Shown here piece after piece: positions 18,785-27,411 of a stretch of 64,000 nucleotides of DNA. The DNA is from Polynucleobacter sp. MWH-Berg-3C6. Its GTDB lineage: Bacteria > Pseudomonadota > Gammaproteobacteria > Burkholderiales > Burkholderiaceae. Position numbers and translations under genes: made by a program. The notes under the pieces are model-generated. The model had not been told where the DNA came from and did no database searches. It saw nothing but the letters and a program-made list of their open reading frames with translations. The stretch covers positions 62,001 to 126,000 of the forward strand of contig NZ_JACVPN010000001.1 in assembly GCF_018881855.1 (NCBI RefSeq), read 5' to 3'. Each line of letters begins with the position of its first letter. Within the stretch, counting starts at the first letter, position 1.

Positions 18785-19116
18785 TTGGCAGTAAGTAAGC
18801 GCACAGCCGGTTAAATTGGAGATTAGACGGTTGGATAGTTTAAGAAGTCAGCAAAAACAGACTCAAATCCGAAAACCCTTGCTCAAGGGTGCCTGGGCTA
18901 TTCTCTCTATTTTTTCCAGCACATTTAAGAAGCCGTTGTCCTTCGGGGCCACGGCTTTTTTTCCAGGATTCATTAGCGTGCAGCACTTAGCATCAAGCCG
19001 CGCGCCGATGAATGGCTCGCTCGTCAGCTCCAAAAGGTTGCAAAACCAGGCGGAATTAGATGGTCGGGTCTTCTTAATGTAGTTTGTACTAATCCTCACG
19101 TGAAGGAGTAACACAC
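18785..19116. other. 332-base gap between nrdB and the histone-like gene
   Basis: No supported gene. It holds a small hairpin (ACCCTT-GCTC-AAGGGT, 18875-18890), a strong terminator at 18929-18965 and, after it, about 150 bases that should contain the promoter of the histone-like gene. A GAAGGAG ribosome site lies just before the ATG at 19117. An open plus-strand frame at 18816-19082 crosses the terminator and shows no family signal. Confidence 0.6.
18929..18965 (+). terminator. Intrinsic terminator of nrdAB
   Basis: Stem AAGCCGT / ACGGCTT, extended by G-C pairs after one mismatch, is capped by a TTCG-type loop and followed by seven Ts. It lies about 145 bases after the nrdB stop, leaving a long structured 3' UTR. 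Confidence 0.85.
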
Positions 19117-19508
19117 ATGGCAACAAAGAAAAAACCTGCTGCAAAGAAACCAGCTGCTAAGAAAAAAGTAGCTGCTAAGAAACCAGCTGCTAAAAAAGTA
19201 GCTAAAAAGAAGCCAGCTGCTAAGAAGCGTCCAGCTGCTAAAAAAGCTGCTGCTAAGAAGCCTGCTGCTAAGAAGCGTCCAGCTGCTAAGAAAAAAGCTG
19301 CTGCTAAGAAGCCTGCTGCTAAAAAAGCCGCTAAAAAGAAGCCAGCCGCTAAGAAGCGTCCAGCTGCTAAAAAGCGCGTAGCAAAAAAAAAGTAAGTAAG
19401 CCTGCTGCGAAGAAAGCGGGCTCTGCTGTAAAAAAGCCCGCGGCTAAGAAAGCTGCAATAGCATCAACTGCCGCTGCTTGGCCCTTCCCAACTGGCACAC
19501 GTCCTTAA
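19117..19508 (+). CDS. Histone H1-like Lys/Ala-rich protein with apparent -1 frameshift
   Basis: A DNA-binding, chromatin-like protein made almost only of K, A and P in PAAKK-type repeats; part of the gene repeats with a 51-base period (about 19246 and 19297). In the zero frame the ORF is 92 codons and stops at 19393-19395. The stop directly follows nine As ending in A-AAA-AAG. In the -1 frame the reading continues KVSKPAAKKAGSAVKK, then the tail AAAWPFPTGTRP, and stops at 19506-19508, giving 130 residues, just before an intrinsic terminator. The same composition continues across the shift, so the tail belongs to the gene. Programmed -1 frameshifting, transcriptional slippage, a strain-specific mutation and a homopolymer sequencing error are all possible. 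Confidence 0.8.
19383..19392 (+). other. Slippery A9G run, candidate frameshift site
   Basis: Zero-frame codons are GCA AAA AAA AAG TAA. The last seven bases, A-AAA-AAG, are the strongest known bacterial -1 slippery heptamer (as in dnaX). A 7-bp hairpin GCGGGCT / AGCCCGC occupies 19416-19441, 23 bases downstream, farther than usual for a stimulatory element. One extra A in the transcript would also restore the long frame. Confidence 0.6.
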
Positions 19509-19526
19509 TCAGACGGGTGTTATTAG

Positions 19527-19554
19527 AAGGGGTCTCTAATGAGACCCCTTTTTT
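19527..19554. terminator. Intrinsic terminator after the histone-like gene
   Basis: Perfect 10-bp stem AAGGGGTCTC-TAAT-GAGACCCCTT followed by six Ts. It begins 19 bases after the -1-frame stop and faces the end of the minus-strand kinase gene. Confidence 0.9.
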
Positions 19555-19579
19555 ATTGCCTGGAATTTCTGGAGGGCGC

Positions 19580-20539
19580 TTAGTAGCTAAAGCCGAATGC
19601 CGTCTTGAAATGCTCAGCAATCTGAGCTTGGCTTAATTGGTGATTTTGTGGTCCCTGATGGGTAATCTTGATAGAGCCCATCAAGCTAGCCAGGCGACCA
19701 GTGGTTTCCCAGTCCATGCCACTTTCTAGTCCAAAAAGTAATCCACCGCGGAATGCGTCGCCACATCCAGTGGGATCTACTACTTTTGCTGCAGGTACTG
19801 GCGGAATAGAAATACATTTACCTTCGGAGTAGATGTCCGCGCCTTCAGCGCCTTTGGTCACAATCAATGCTTTTACCCGTTCAGCGACTTTTGCTAGGCT
19901 AAGCCCTGTTCTTTGGGAAAGCATTTCGCCTTCATAGTCATTTACCGCTAGGTAGCTAGCGATATCAACTAACTCAAGAAGTTCTGGCCCATTAAACATT
20001 GGCAAGCCTTGGCCTGGATCAAAGATAAAAGGAATATTGGCTTCTGCCAATTGATGGCAGTGCTCCCACATTCCTTGACGACCATCCGGAGCCACGATTC
20101 CGAATTGAGCTACGCCCTTAGAGTTTTTGCTGCGTTCGGCAATGACCGCAGAAACTTGGTTGAGATGGGATTCAGCCATGGCGCCTGGATGAAAGGCGGT
20201 AATTTGATTATTGGCTTGATCGGTTGTGATCATGGCCTGAGCAGTAAAGGACTGGTCAATTTGACGAATGTGGCTAGCATCAATCTGCAATTGCTCAAGA
20301 CGCTGCATGTAGGGGGTAGCATCGCCGCCAACAGTTGCCATGATGATGGGATCGCCACCTAAAAGCTTGAGGTTATACGCAATATTACCTGCGCAACCAC
20401 CAAATTCTCGGCGCATAGTGGGCACTAAGAAGGCCACATTCAGGATATGAATCTGCTCAGGCAGGATTTGGTCGGCAAATTTGCCTTCAAAGTTCATGAT
20501 GGTGTCGTAGGCGATAGAGCCGCAGATCAAGCTAGCCAT
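19580..20539 (-). CDS. PfkB-family carbohydrate/nucleoside kinase (adenosine kinase-like)
   Basis: A 319-residue ribokinase-fold enzyme. GGCAGNIAYNLKLLGG near 47-62 is the first PfkB signature; VDPTGCGDAFRGG near 262-274 is the second, with the catalytic aspartate and anion hole. The overall sequence resembles the bacterial adenosine kinase-like subgroup, but the substrate cannot be assigned. It is the last gene of the minus-strand run aroQ-accB-accC-prmA-kinase, 65 bases after the PrmA fusion. Confidence 0.8.
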   Translation of the reverse strand: MASLICGSIAYDTIMNFEGKFADQILPEQIHILNVAFLVPTMRREFGGCAGNIAYNLKLLGGDPIIMATVGGDATPYMQRLEQLQIDASHIRQIDQSFTAQAMITTDQANNQITAFHPGAMAESHLNQVSAVIAERSKNSKGVAQFGIVAPDGRQGMWEHCHQLAEANIPFIFDPGQGLPMFNGPELLELVDIASYLAVNDYEGEMLSQRTGLSLAKVAERVKALIVTKGAEGADIYSEGKCISIPPVPAAKVVDPTGCGDAFRGGLLFGLESGMDWETTGRLASLMGSIKITHQGPQNHQLSQAQIAEHFKTAFGFSY

Positions 20540-20604
20540 AAATTACTTTCTGTAAAGGGATGAAGATGCATCAGGGTCAAAAATAAAGAAAAATAGGATT
20601 AGTC

Positions 20605-22128
20605 TTAGGGGTAAACCACCCGCACTCGATAGCCTGCAGCATTTTGCGGCAATTGAATTGGTAAGGCGGTTTGGATTTGCTCCCCGGAGGCGATACCCGT
20701 GCGCAAAAAATCAGGATGAGACTCTTGCCAAGCAGTAGGTAACCATTCTTTTGGAGAGAGTTGGATCGATTTGATCTCAGTCTCTTCTGCATCAGTGAGA
20801 GAAATTTCTAAATTTGGGGCTAAAACAGGTATCGCAAGACGATTTTGTATTTCAACTTGCAGTATCGATTGATTTGCGCCGCTTTTAAGGCCCTCTCGCG
20901 CGTTTTCAGGCGACAGGGCGGCTGAAGTTATTTTCCACGCAGCAAAATCGCTTACAGAGCGATTTACGCAGCCTAGTACGCGACACAATTTTTCATCAAC
21001 ATGCTGCAAAACTGAAAATGCGCTGACTAAAAAAGAATTTGATGTGCCGTCAATGCGTGGTGCTAATGCTGGAAGCAAAGAATTTCTCGAAAGATGCTCA
21101 CCAAATACCAGCAGCAGAACAAAAAGGCAGGCTAATAGAGCTAACTTAACGCTTTTTTTTTGCGCAGGCGCAGCAAAAACAGTTGTTTTGTGGATGTCTG
21201 TCGATAAAGTTCCGTGCAAGCAAACCCATCCGTCATTATCTTTCCAAACAGAGAGCTTTAGCCATTGGCTGTAGGTGGCAATCACCTCGTCTGCTTGGCG
21301 AGCAAGAACTCCAGATAGAACAATTTGTCCGCCTGGACGCATTTTGTTGACCAATGCTGGAGCGAGTACTTGAAGCGGGTTAGCCAAGATATTAGCCATC
21401 ACGATCTCGTACTTAGTCTGCGCAGCAAGCTCTGGCGCATCTTCATTAGGTAGAACAAACTGAATAACGGTATTGTTAATTTGTGCATTGCTGCGTGCGG
21501 CAACCATCGCTTGAGGGTCGATATCAGTACCAACAACAGGATTGCAGCCAAGTTTTGCGGCCGCAATGGCAAGAATGCCGGAGCCACAACCGTAATCGAG
21601 CAAACTTTGATTGCTTAGTTTGCTCTGTTCTTCGAGCCATAACAAACACAAATGGGTAGTAGGGTGGCTACCGGTGCCAAAAGCTAAGCCTGGATCAACG
21701 GCCAAACAGATCGCATTTGGATCGGTGGGGGCATCATGCCAAGAGGGTACGACCCAAATTCGTTTACCAATTGGGATGGGGGCAAATTGGCTTTGGGTCA
21801 GTCTTACCCAATCTTGCTCTTCAACAATTCTTTCTTGGGGGGCTGATAACTTAAAGCCAGCCTCTTTTAGAGAGGCAAGTAATTCAGGAATAAATTCTGC
21901 GCTAGCTGAATCATCAATGTCGGGATTAAAGAGCGCGGTAACTGAAGATCTATCCCAGGCTTGCACTTCAGGGGATAGGCCGGGCTCTCCATAGAGTGGA
22001 TTCTCATCGTACCCACCAGCCGCATCATCCTCTACGGTGACAGATAGTGCGCCCAATTCCAGTAGCGCATCGCCTAAGGGTTCCGCTGTTTCAGCAACTA
22101 CCGTGAAGATCAGTTCACGATAAGACAT
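20605..22128 (-). CDS. prmA: PrmA-DUF3426 fusion: ribosomal protein L11 methyltransferase with membrane-anchored tail
   Basis: 507 residues. Residues 1-305 are a complete PrmA, which trimethylates ribosomal protein L11: FGTGSHPTTHLCL (150-162), SAM motif I LLDYGCGSGILAIAAAKLG (176-194), TDIDPQA, and MANILANPL (244-252). A linker (306-325) leads to a membrane helix (about 327-343) and a C-terminal domain (about 365-507) of DUF3426 type: LCRVLGC, WKITSAAL, IQNRLAIPVLAPNLEISLTDAE, SPKEWL. In related bacteria the DUF3426 protein is a separate gene beginning with a zinc ribbon; no CxxC pair is left here. An A9 run lies at the junction. accC is 16 bases upstream. Confidence 0.85.
   Translation of the reverse strand: MSYRELIFTVVAETAEPLGDALLELGALSVTVEDDAAGGYDENPLYGEPGLSPEVQAWDRSSVTALFNPDIDDSASAEFIPELLASLKEAGFKLSAPQERIVEEQDWVRLTQSQFAPIPIGKRIWVVPSWHDAPTDPNAICLAVDPGLAFGTGSHPTTHLCLLWLEEQSKLSNQSLLDYGCGSGILAIAAAKLGCNPVVGTDIDPQAMVAARSNAQINNTVIQFVLPNEDAPELAAQTKYEIVMANILANPLQVLAPALVNKMRPGGQIVLSGVLARQADEVIATYSQWLKLSVWKDNDGWVCLHGTLSTDIHKTTVFAAPAQKKSVKLALLACLFVLLLVFGEHLSRNSLLPALAPRIDGTSNSFLVSAFSVLQHVDEKLCRVLGCVNRSVSDFAAWKITSAALSPENAREGLKSGANQSILQVEIQNRLAIPVLAPNLEISLTDAEETEIKSIQLSPKEWLPTAWQESHPDFLRTGIASGEQIQTALPIQLPQNAAGYRVRVVYP
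21153..21161 (-). other. A9 run at the PrmA/DUF3426 junction
   Basis: On the coding strand the codons are CAA AAA AAA AGC GTT. With one more A (or a -1 ribosomal shift) the frame becomes CAA AAA AAA AAG CGT TAA and stops after 327 residues; with one fewer A it stops at TAG after 328 residues. Either slip would free PrmA from the membrane domain. Confidence 0.5.
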
Positions 22129-22144
22129 AAGGCACTCGCATTAA

Positions 22145-23509
22145 TTAAGGTTTTCCGCGACTTGCGGCTTGTTCTTCTAAGCGATGCTCTAGATAGTGAA
22201 TACTGGTGCCGCCTTCCATGAAGTTAGGGTCTAGCATTAATTCACGGTGCAAGGGTACGTTAGTCGTAATGCCATCAATCACCATCTCCGACAGGGCAAT
22301 TTGCATACGGCGGATCGCTTGTTCGCGAGTATTGCCATAGGAAATTAATTTGCCAATCATCGAGTCGTAGTTTGAAGGAACCACATAACCGCTATAGGCA
22401 TGAGAGTCGACACGAATTCCGGGGCCGCCTGGCATATGGAAAGAGCCAATTTTGCCCGGGCTTGGTGTGAACTTGAACGGGTCTTCAGCATTCAGACGGC
22501 ATTCAATTGCATGGCCGCGGAACACAATATCTTTTTGGCGATAGGCTAATTTGAGGCCAGCAGCAATCCGAATCTGCTCTTGAACAATATCTACGCCGGT
22601 AATCATCTCAGTCACAGGATGCTCAACTTGAACGCGAGTATTCATCTCAATGAAGAAGAATTCATTGTTTTCATAGAGGAACTCAAACGTACCTGCACCA
22701 CGGTAACCAATTTTTCGGCAGGCTTCTGCGCAGCGCTCACCAATTTTGGCGATCAAGCGACGATCGATGCCTGGTGCTGGAGCTTCTTCAATGACTTTTT
22801 GATGGCGACGTTGCATAGAGCAATCACGTTCGCCAAGCCAAATTGCATTGCCATGGGTATCGGCCAGAATTTGAATCTCTACGTGGCGAGGTTTTTCTAA
22901 AAACTTCTCCATATAGACCTCTGGGTTACCAAACGCGCGACCAGCTTCTTCTTTGGTCATATTGACAGCATTAATCAATGCTGCCTCAGTATGAACAACT
23001 CGCATGCCTCGACCACCACCACCGCCAGCAGCTTTAATAATGACTGGGTAACCCACTTTTTTTGCAGTAGCAACAATTTCTTTTGGGTTATCAGGAAGGG
23101 CACCTTCAGATCCAGGAACGCAAGGAACACCCGCTTTAATCATGGCGCGTTTTGCTGATACTTTGTCGCCCATGAGACGAATTGATGCAGCAGTTGGTCC
23201 GATGAAGGCAAAGCCTGATTTCTCAACGCGTTCAGCAAAGTCGGCATTCTCAGAAAGGAAGCCATAACCAGGGTGAATTGCTTCGGCATCGGTTACTTCG
23301 GCTGCAGAAATAATTGCAGGCATATTGAGATAACTTAGTGGAGAAGGCGCCGGCCCAATGCAGACGGCTTCATCAGCTAGCTTCACATATTTCGCTTCTT
23401 TGTCTGCAGTGGAATACACCACGACAGTTTTAATTCCCAACTCACGGCATGCGCGTTGGATACGGAGAGCAATTTCTCCCCGATTGGCGATCAGAATCTT
23501 ATCGAACAT
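22145..23509 (-). CDS. accC: Acetyl-CoA carboxylase, biotin carboxylase subunit
   Basis: 454 residues. It carboxylates the biotin on AccB using ATP and bicarbonate, the first half-reaction of malonyl-CoA synthesis. The N-terminal domain starts [17 protein letters not shown]; the ATP-grasp glycine loop is GGGGGRGMR near 164-172; [15 protein letters not shown] and [16 protein letters not shown] carry the catalytic and metal-binding residues. Full length. It lies 27 bases after accB in the operon. Confidence 0.97.
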   Translation of the reverse strand: MFDKILIANRGEIALRIQRACRELGIKTVVVYSTADKEAKYVKLADEAVCIGPAPSPLSYLNMPAIISAAEVTDAEAIHPGYGFLSENADFAERVEKSGFAFIGPTAASIRLMGDKVSAKRAMIKAGVPCVPGSEGALPDNPKEIVATAKKVGYPVIIKAAGGGGGRGMRVVHTEAALINAVNMTKEEAGRAFGNPEVYMEKFLEKPRHVEIQILADTHGNAIWLGERDCSMQRRHQKVIEEAPAPGIDRRLIAKIGERCAEACRKIGYRGAGTFEFLYENNEFFFIEMNTRVQVEHPVTEMITGVDIVQEQIRIAAGLKLAYRQKDIVFRGHAIECRLNAEDPFKFTPSPGKIGSFHMPGGPGIRVDSHAYSGYVVPSNYDSMIGKLISYGNTREQAIRRMQIALSEMVIDGITTNVPLHRELMLDPNFMEGGTSIHYLEHRLEEQAASRGKP

Positions 23510-23536
23510 GTCAGCTCTAAGTTAGGTAGGAATGGA

Positions 23537-24004
23537 TTAAGCAATGATGAAGAGTGGCTGATCAAATTCAACGCCTTGACCGTTTTCGCAAAGAATTTCT
23601 TTCACTACCCCAGCGTGCTCTGACTCAATCTCATTGAGTAATTTCATCGCTTCGATGATGCAAAGTGTTTGACCTACTTTTACAGTGTCGCCAATGTTGA
23701 CGAAATTCGGAGACTCCGGATTTGGTGCGCGGTAGAAAGTGCCCACCATCGGGGAGCGAGCAACAAAACCAGATTCAGCAGCAGGAGCTTCGGCTGCTGG
23801 AGTTGTAGCAGGAGCAGGTGCGGCAGCAGGAGCAGCTTGCGCAGCTTGTGCAGGCGCAGGAGTTGCATAAACTACCTGTCCAGTAGGAACTGAAGAGCCA
23901 GAGTTAACAATGCGTACACGGTCTTCGCCTTCATTAACCTCTAGCTCAGAAATGCCTGATTCAGAAACTAGGTCGATCAAGGTTTTTAATTTTCTTAGAT
24001 CCAT
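23537..24004 (-). CDS. accB: Acetyl-CoA carboxylase, biotin carboxyl carrier protein
   Basis: 155 residues: an N-terminal helix-rich part ([18 protein letters not shown]), a flexible alanine/proline-rich linker (about 46-76) and the biotinyl domain with the modified lysine in EAMKLLNEI near residue 118. The linker composition explains the open frames on the other strand. Co-transcribed between aroQ and accC. Confidence 0.97.
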   Translation of the reverse strand: MDLRKLKTLIDLVSESGISELEVNEGEDRVRIVNSGSSVPTGQVVYATPAPAQAAQAAPAAAPAPATTPAAEAPAAESGFVARSPMVGTFYRAPNPESPNFVNIGDTVKVGQTLCIIEAMKLLNEIESEHAGVVKEILCENGQGVEFDQPLFIIA

Positions 24005-24040
24005 GCGAGTACTTCCTCTCTTGTAATTCTTTAAATAAAT

Positions 24041-24490
24041 TTATTTTTGTAAACGGGCAATGGCTGCCTGCAGTGCTAATTCATAACCGATTGCGCCAAG
24101 GCCACAAATCACCCCGGTTGCGATATCAGACAGATAGGAGTGCTTTCGGAACTCTTCGCGCTGATGAATATTGGATAAGTGGATTTCCACAAAGGGGATG
24201 GCAACTCCAGCCAAAACGTCACGCAAAGCAACGCTAGTGTGGGTAAATGCACCTGGATTGATGATGATGAAATCAACCTCGTCTAGTTTGGCTTTTTGAA
24301 TGCGGTCAATAAGCTCGCCTTCATGATTGCTTTGATAAGTGCTTAGGTCTACAGATTGGGCCTTAGCCAGATCTTCTAGTTTTTGATGGATGTCTGCCAG
24401 GGTAGTTTTCCCGTAAACCTCTGGTTCACGAGTACCCAGCAGATTGAGATTTGGGCCCTGAATTACGAGAATTGAAGCTTTTTTCGACAT
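24041..24490 (-). CDS. aroQ: Type II 3-dehydroquinate dehydratase
   Basis: 149 residues. It converts 3-dehydroquinate to 3-dehydroshikimate in the shikimate pathway. [17 protein letters not shown] near 10-26 carries the catalytic tyrosine and arginine; [17 protein letters not shown] and [17 protein letters not shown] are the other signature blocks. Heads the aroQ-accB-accC operon, a common beta- and gamma-proteobacterial order. The shikimate dehydrogenase gene aroE is about 6 kb away. Confidence 0.96.
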   Translation of the reverse strand: MSKKASILVIQGPNLNLLGTREPEVYGKTTLADIHQKLEDLAKAQSVDLSTYQSNHEGELIDRIQKAKLDEVDFIIINPGAFTHTSVALRDVLAGVAIPFVEIHLSNIHQREEFRKHSYLSDIATGVICGLGAIGYELALQAAIARLQK

Positions 24491-24620
24491 AGATCCCTGT
24501 TTTTAGAGGCAGTTAGATGTTAATTGCTTCACATACTATGCCAGCAGTATACCCGCTCAATAATCTAAAAATAGGAATTTTGGGGGCTATTGGACCATGT
24601 TATTTATAGGAAATCAGCTT

Positions 24621-24645
24621 TATTGCCACATTTTTGTGCAATAAG
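24621..24645. repeat. Inverted repeat between tlpA-like gene and aroQ
   Basis: TTATTG-C-CACA-TTTT-TGTG-CAATAA forms a 10-bp stem with one bulge. It lies downstream of the TlpA-like gene and upstream of aroQ on the minus strand. Without a T tract in the minus direction it is not a classical terminator; it could be an mRNA 3' structure or an operator. The rest of this 192-base gap holds the aroQ promoter region, which I could not assign. Confidence 0.4.
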
Positions 24646-24682
24646 GGGGTAAGCTGCTAGCTGCAAAGATCAATAAAATTAC

Positions 24683-25210
24683 TTATAAAGCAGCTTTAAT
24701 TGCCTTTCTGAGCTCATCTTCGCTTATCTTTCCTAATTTTGTATAAGTTGACTTACCTTTAGTATCAATAATGACGGTATAAGGTAGGGCGCCTTGGGTA
24801 TTGCCCATTTGCTTGGATAGATTGCTGCCTTCAAGTCCGCCAATGAGGATTGGATATGAAACAGGGGTACTTTTCAGAAATTCACGAATATTAGATGGTG
24901 AATCGATGCCGATACCGACAAATAAGACATTTTGCTGTAAGTACTCCTGCTGAAGTAAATCCAAAGTAGGCATTTCTTCAACGCACGGGGGGCACCAGGA
25001 GGCCCAAAAGTTCACTACCAGGACTTTTCCCTGCCATTCGGCTGAATTAGCAGCTTTTCCATCTGGAGTTTGCCAAGGGTTAGCAAAAAAGGCTTTTACT
25101 GAAGGTTCGCTAGCCAAGCCAGTTTTAGAAATCCATTGCGAGGTAAAGATGCCGCCAAGCAAGGCTATGAGGCTAATTCCGCAGATGGTGATTAATTGTC
25201 TTCGGTTCAT
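24683..25210 (-). CDS. TlpA-like thiol:disulfide oxidoreductase
   Basis: 175 residues: an N-terminal signal anchor (about residues 7-25) followed by a periplasmic thioredoxin fold of the AhpC/TSA-Redoxin (TlpA/ResA) type, with the active site WASWCPPCVEEMP. The later cis-proline loop reads LPYTVIID. Such proteins keep cytochrome c or other periplasmic thiols reduced. The gene diverges from mpl with only 26 bases between the starts. Confidence 0.9.
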   Translation of the reverse strand: MNRRQLITICGISLIALLGGIFTSQWISKTGLASEPSVKAFFANPWQTPDGKAANSAEWQGKVLVVNFWASWCPPCVEEMPTLDLLQQEYLQQNVLFVGIGIDSPSNIREFLKSTPVSYPILIGGLEGSNLSKQMGNTQGALPYTVIIDTKGKSTYTKLGKISEDELRKAIKAAL

Positions 25211-25236
25211 TGCAAGTCCTTCGCTAAAATTCGTGG

Positions 25237-26634
25237 ATGCATATACATATCTTGGGCATCTGCGGTACTTTCATGGGCGGCATTGCCGCAATTGCTCGGC
25301 AAGCCGGACATCGTGTAACTGGTTGTGATGCTAACGTGTATCCACCAATGAGTACTCAACTCGAGGCTCAAGGTATCCAACTGATTGAAGGATTTTCACC
25401 AGATCAATTATTGCAGTTTGAGACGATGCCTGATTTATTTGTAATCGGCAATGTGGTTTCACGTGGAAATCCATTGATGGAAGCCATCCTTAACCAAGGA
25501 CTCCCTTATATCTCTGGTCCACAGTGGCTCGGTGAACAAGTTTTATACGGCAGGCATGTTTTAGCGGTTGCCGGCACCCATGGCAAGACAACTACATCTG
25601 CCATGCTTACTTGGATTCTAGAATTTAATGGTTACAAGCCGGGGTATTTAATTGGCGGAGTACCACTCAATTTCACGGTGTCTGCACGTTTGGGTGAGAG
25701 TAAATATTTTGTGATCGAGGCCGATGAGTATGACACTGCCTTCTTTGATAAGCGGAGCAAGTTTGTCCACTACAGACCACGCACTGCTTTATTAAATAAT
25801 TTGGAGTTTGATCATGCCGATATTTTTGCTGATCTGGCGGCCATTGAGACTCAGTTTCATCATTTGGTGCGTACCGTTCCGAGCGATGGTTTGTTGGTGG
25901 TCAATGGTGAAGAGCCTGCCCTGGCTAGTGTGATTACCAGGGGCGCCTGGGCACCAGTTGAACATTTTGGTCATGAGTCTACTAATGAGTGGTCATTCAT
26001 TTCTCAAGATGGCGACGGATTTATTGTGCGTCAGTCCGGCAAAGAAGTCGCGAAGGTGAACTGGGCTTCAGACTCAGGGGTGATGGGTCGACACAATCAA
26101 CTTAATGCGTTAGCAGCCATTGCATCAGCAAATCACATCGGTATTTCACCTGCAGATTCTGCGCGCGCTTTAGCAGAATTTAAAAACGTCAAACGACGTC
26201 TTGAAACGATCGGAATTGCAAATGACATTACTGTTTATGACGATTTTGCGCATCACCCAACTGCTATCACAACCACTGTAGATGGTTTGCGTCGTCGTGT
26301 TGGTAAGGCGCGCATTCTGGCCGTATTAGAGCCTCGCTCCAATACGATGAAGCTTGGCGTCATGAAGGCCCAGCTTCCTGGTAGCCTTAATCAAGCTGAT
26401 GTCGTTTTTGCCTATGGCGCCGAGACTGGTAAGGAATCTCTGGGCTGGGATTTAGCGGAGGTTTTATCTCCACTCAATGCAACAGAACAAGGTAAGGCGC
26501 AAGCTTTTAATGATCTGGATGCTTTAGTGAATGCAGTTGTCAAAGAAGCAAGACCTGGCGATCATATTTTGGTTATGAGCAATGGTGGATTTGGTGGCGT
26601 TCATCAAAAAATATTAAAAGCGATTACTGTTTAA
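25237..26634 (+). CDS. mpl: UDP-N-acetylmuramate:L-Ala-gamma-D-Glu-meso-DAP ligase
   Basis: 465 residues, a Mur ligase that reattaches the recycled murein tripeptide to UDP-MurNAc. The N-terminal UDP-binding loop is GICGTFMGG; the P-loop is GTHGKTT at 113-119; a Mur-type central domain (EADEYDTAFFDKRSKF) and a C-terminal domain (DDFAHHPTAI) follow. These distinguish Mpl from MurC. It works in the same recycling pathway as AmpD (13480). Confidence 0.94.
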   Translation: MHIHILGICGTFMGGIAAIARQAGHRVTGCDANVYPPMSTQLEAQGIQLIEGFSPDQLLQFETMPDLFVIGNVVSRGNPLMEAILNQGLPYISGPQWLGEQVLYGRHVLAVAGTHGKTTTSAMLTWILEFNGYKPGYLIGGVPLNFTVSARLGESKYFVIEADEYDTAFFDKRSKFVHYRPRTALLNNLEFDHADIFADLAAIETQFHHLVRTVPSDGLLVVNGEEPALASVITRGAWAPVEHFGHESTNEWSFISQDGDGFIVRQSGKEVAKVNWASDSGVMGRHNQLNALAAIASANHIGISPADSARALAEFKNVKRRLETIGIANDITVYDDFAHHPTAITTTVDGLRRRVGKARILAVLEPRSNTMKLGVMKAQLPGSLNQADVVFAYGAETGKESLGWDLAEVLSPLNATEQGKAQAFNDLDALVNAVVKEARPGDHILVMSNGGFGGVHQKILKAITV

Positions 26635-26674
26635 CAGGCGCGATCAGAATCAATCTAAATACAGAGAGTAAATC

Positions 26675-27409
26675 ATGGGCAATAGATTAAAAGATAAGGT
26701 AGCAATCATCACGGGTGCTGCAAAAGGAATTGGTTTTGCTACTGCCCAGCGCTTTGCCCAAGAGGGTGCAATTGTGATCATTGCGGATATGAATCTAGAG
26801 TTCGTAAAAGGCGCTGCCGCACAAATTCCAAATGCGGAAGCCTACGCCATGAATGTGACAGATCGCGCCAGTATTCAGGCAGTTGTGGATCAAGTGATGC
26901 AAAAACATGGTCGCATCGATATCCTTATTAATAACGCTGGCATTACGCAAGATGCTCGCTTAGTCAAGATGACAGAGGCACAGTTTGATACGGTGATTGA
27001 TGTCAATTTAAAGGGCGTATTTAACTGCACTCAGTTAATTGTTCCGCATATGTTGGAGGCTAAGTCAGGCGCAGTTGTGAATGCCTCTAGCGTTGTCGGT
27101 CTGTACGGTAATTTTGGTCAGACCAATTACTCGGCGACTAAGTTTGGCGTCATTGGCTTTACCAAGACTTGGGCGCGTGAGCTTGGCCCTAAAGGCATTC
27201 GTGTGAACGCGGTTTGTCCTGGATTTATTGCAACCGAGATGGTGAAAGCAATGCCAGAAAATATTTTGCAAGACATTGAAAGGCGCAGTTGGCTTGGGCG
27301 TCTTGGCACTCCAGAAGAAATGGCTAATGTCTATCTATTCTTGGCTAGTGATGAGGCTAGCTATGTCAATGGTGTTGCTTTAGAGGCTAGCGGCGGAATC
27401 TCTCTCTAA
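26675..27409 (+). CDS. FabG-like short-chain dehydrogenase/reductase
   Basis: 244 residues with every classical SDR element: GAAKGIG at 14-20 for NAD(P), NNAG at 86-89, S138/S139, Y152 and K156 as catalytic residues, and the [14 protein letters not shown]-terminus that marks FabG-like beta-ketoacyl-ACP reductases. It is not in a fatty-acid cluster, so it may be an extra 3-oxoacyl reductase rather than the essential FabG. The RNB ribonuclease gene begins 2 bases after its stop. Confidence 0.85.
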   Translation: MGNRLKDKVAIITGAAKGIGFATAQRFAQEGAIVIIADMNLEFVKGAAAQIPNAEAYAMNVTDRASIQAVVDQVMQKHGRIDILINNAGITQDARLVKMTEAQFDTVIDVNLKGVFNCTQLIVPHMLEAKSGAVVNASSVVGLYGNFGQTNYSATKFGVIGFTKTWARELGPKGIRVNAVCPGFIATEMVKAMPENILQDIERRSWLGRLGTPEEMANVYLFLASDEASYVNGVALEASGGISL

Positions 27410-27411
27410 GC

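Noticed and set aside
18816..19082. Open frame of 88 codons between nrdB and the histone-like gene
   Set aside because: It runs through a strong terminator, has no ribosome site and no family-like composition.
19117..19395. Repeated short units in the histone-like gene read as a CRISPR array or satellite
   Set aside because: The repeats are in-frame codons for Lys, Ala and Pro with imperfect periodicity and no unique spacers.
24621..24645. Inverted repeat as a terminator of the TlpA-like gene
   Set aside because: No T tract follows in the minus direction; kept only as a repeat.
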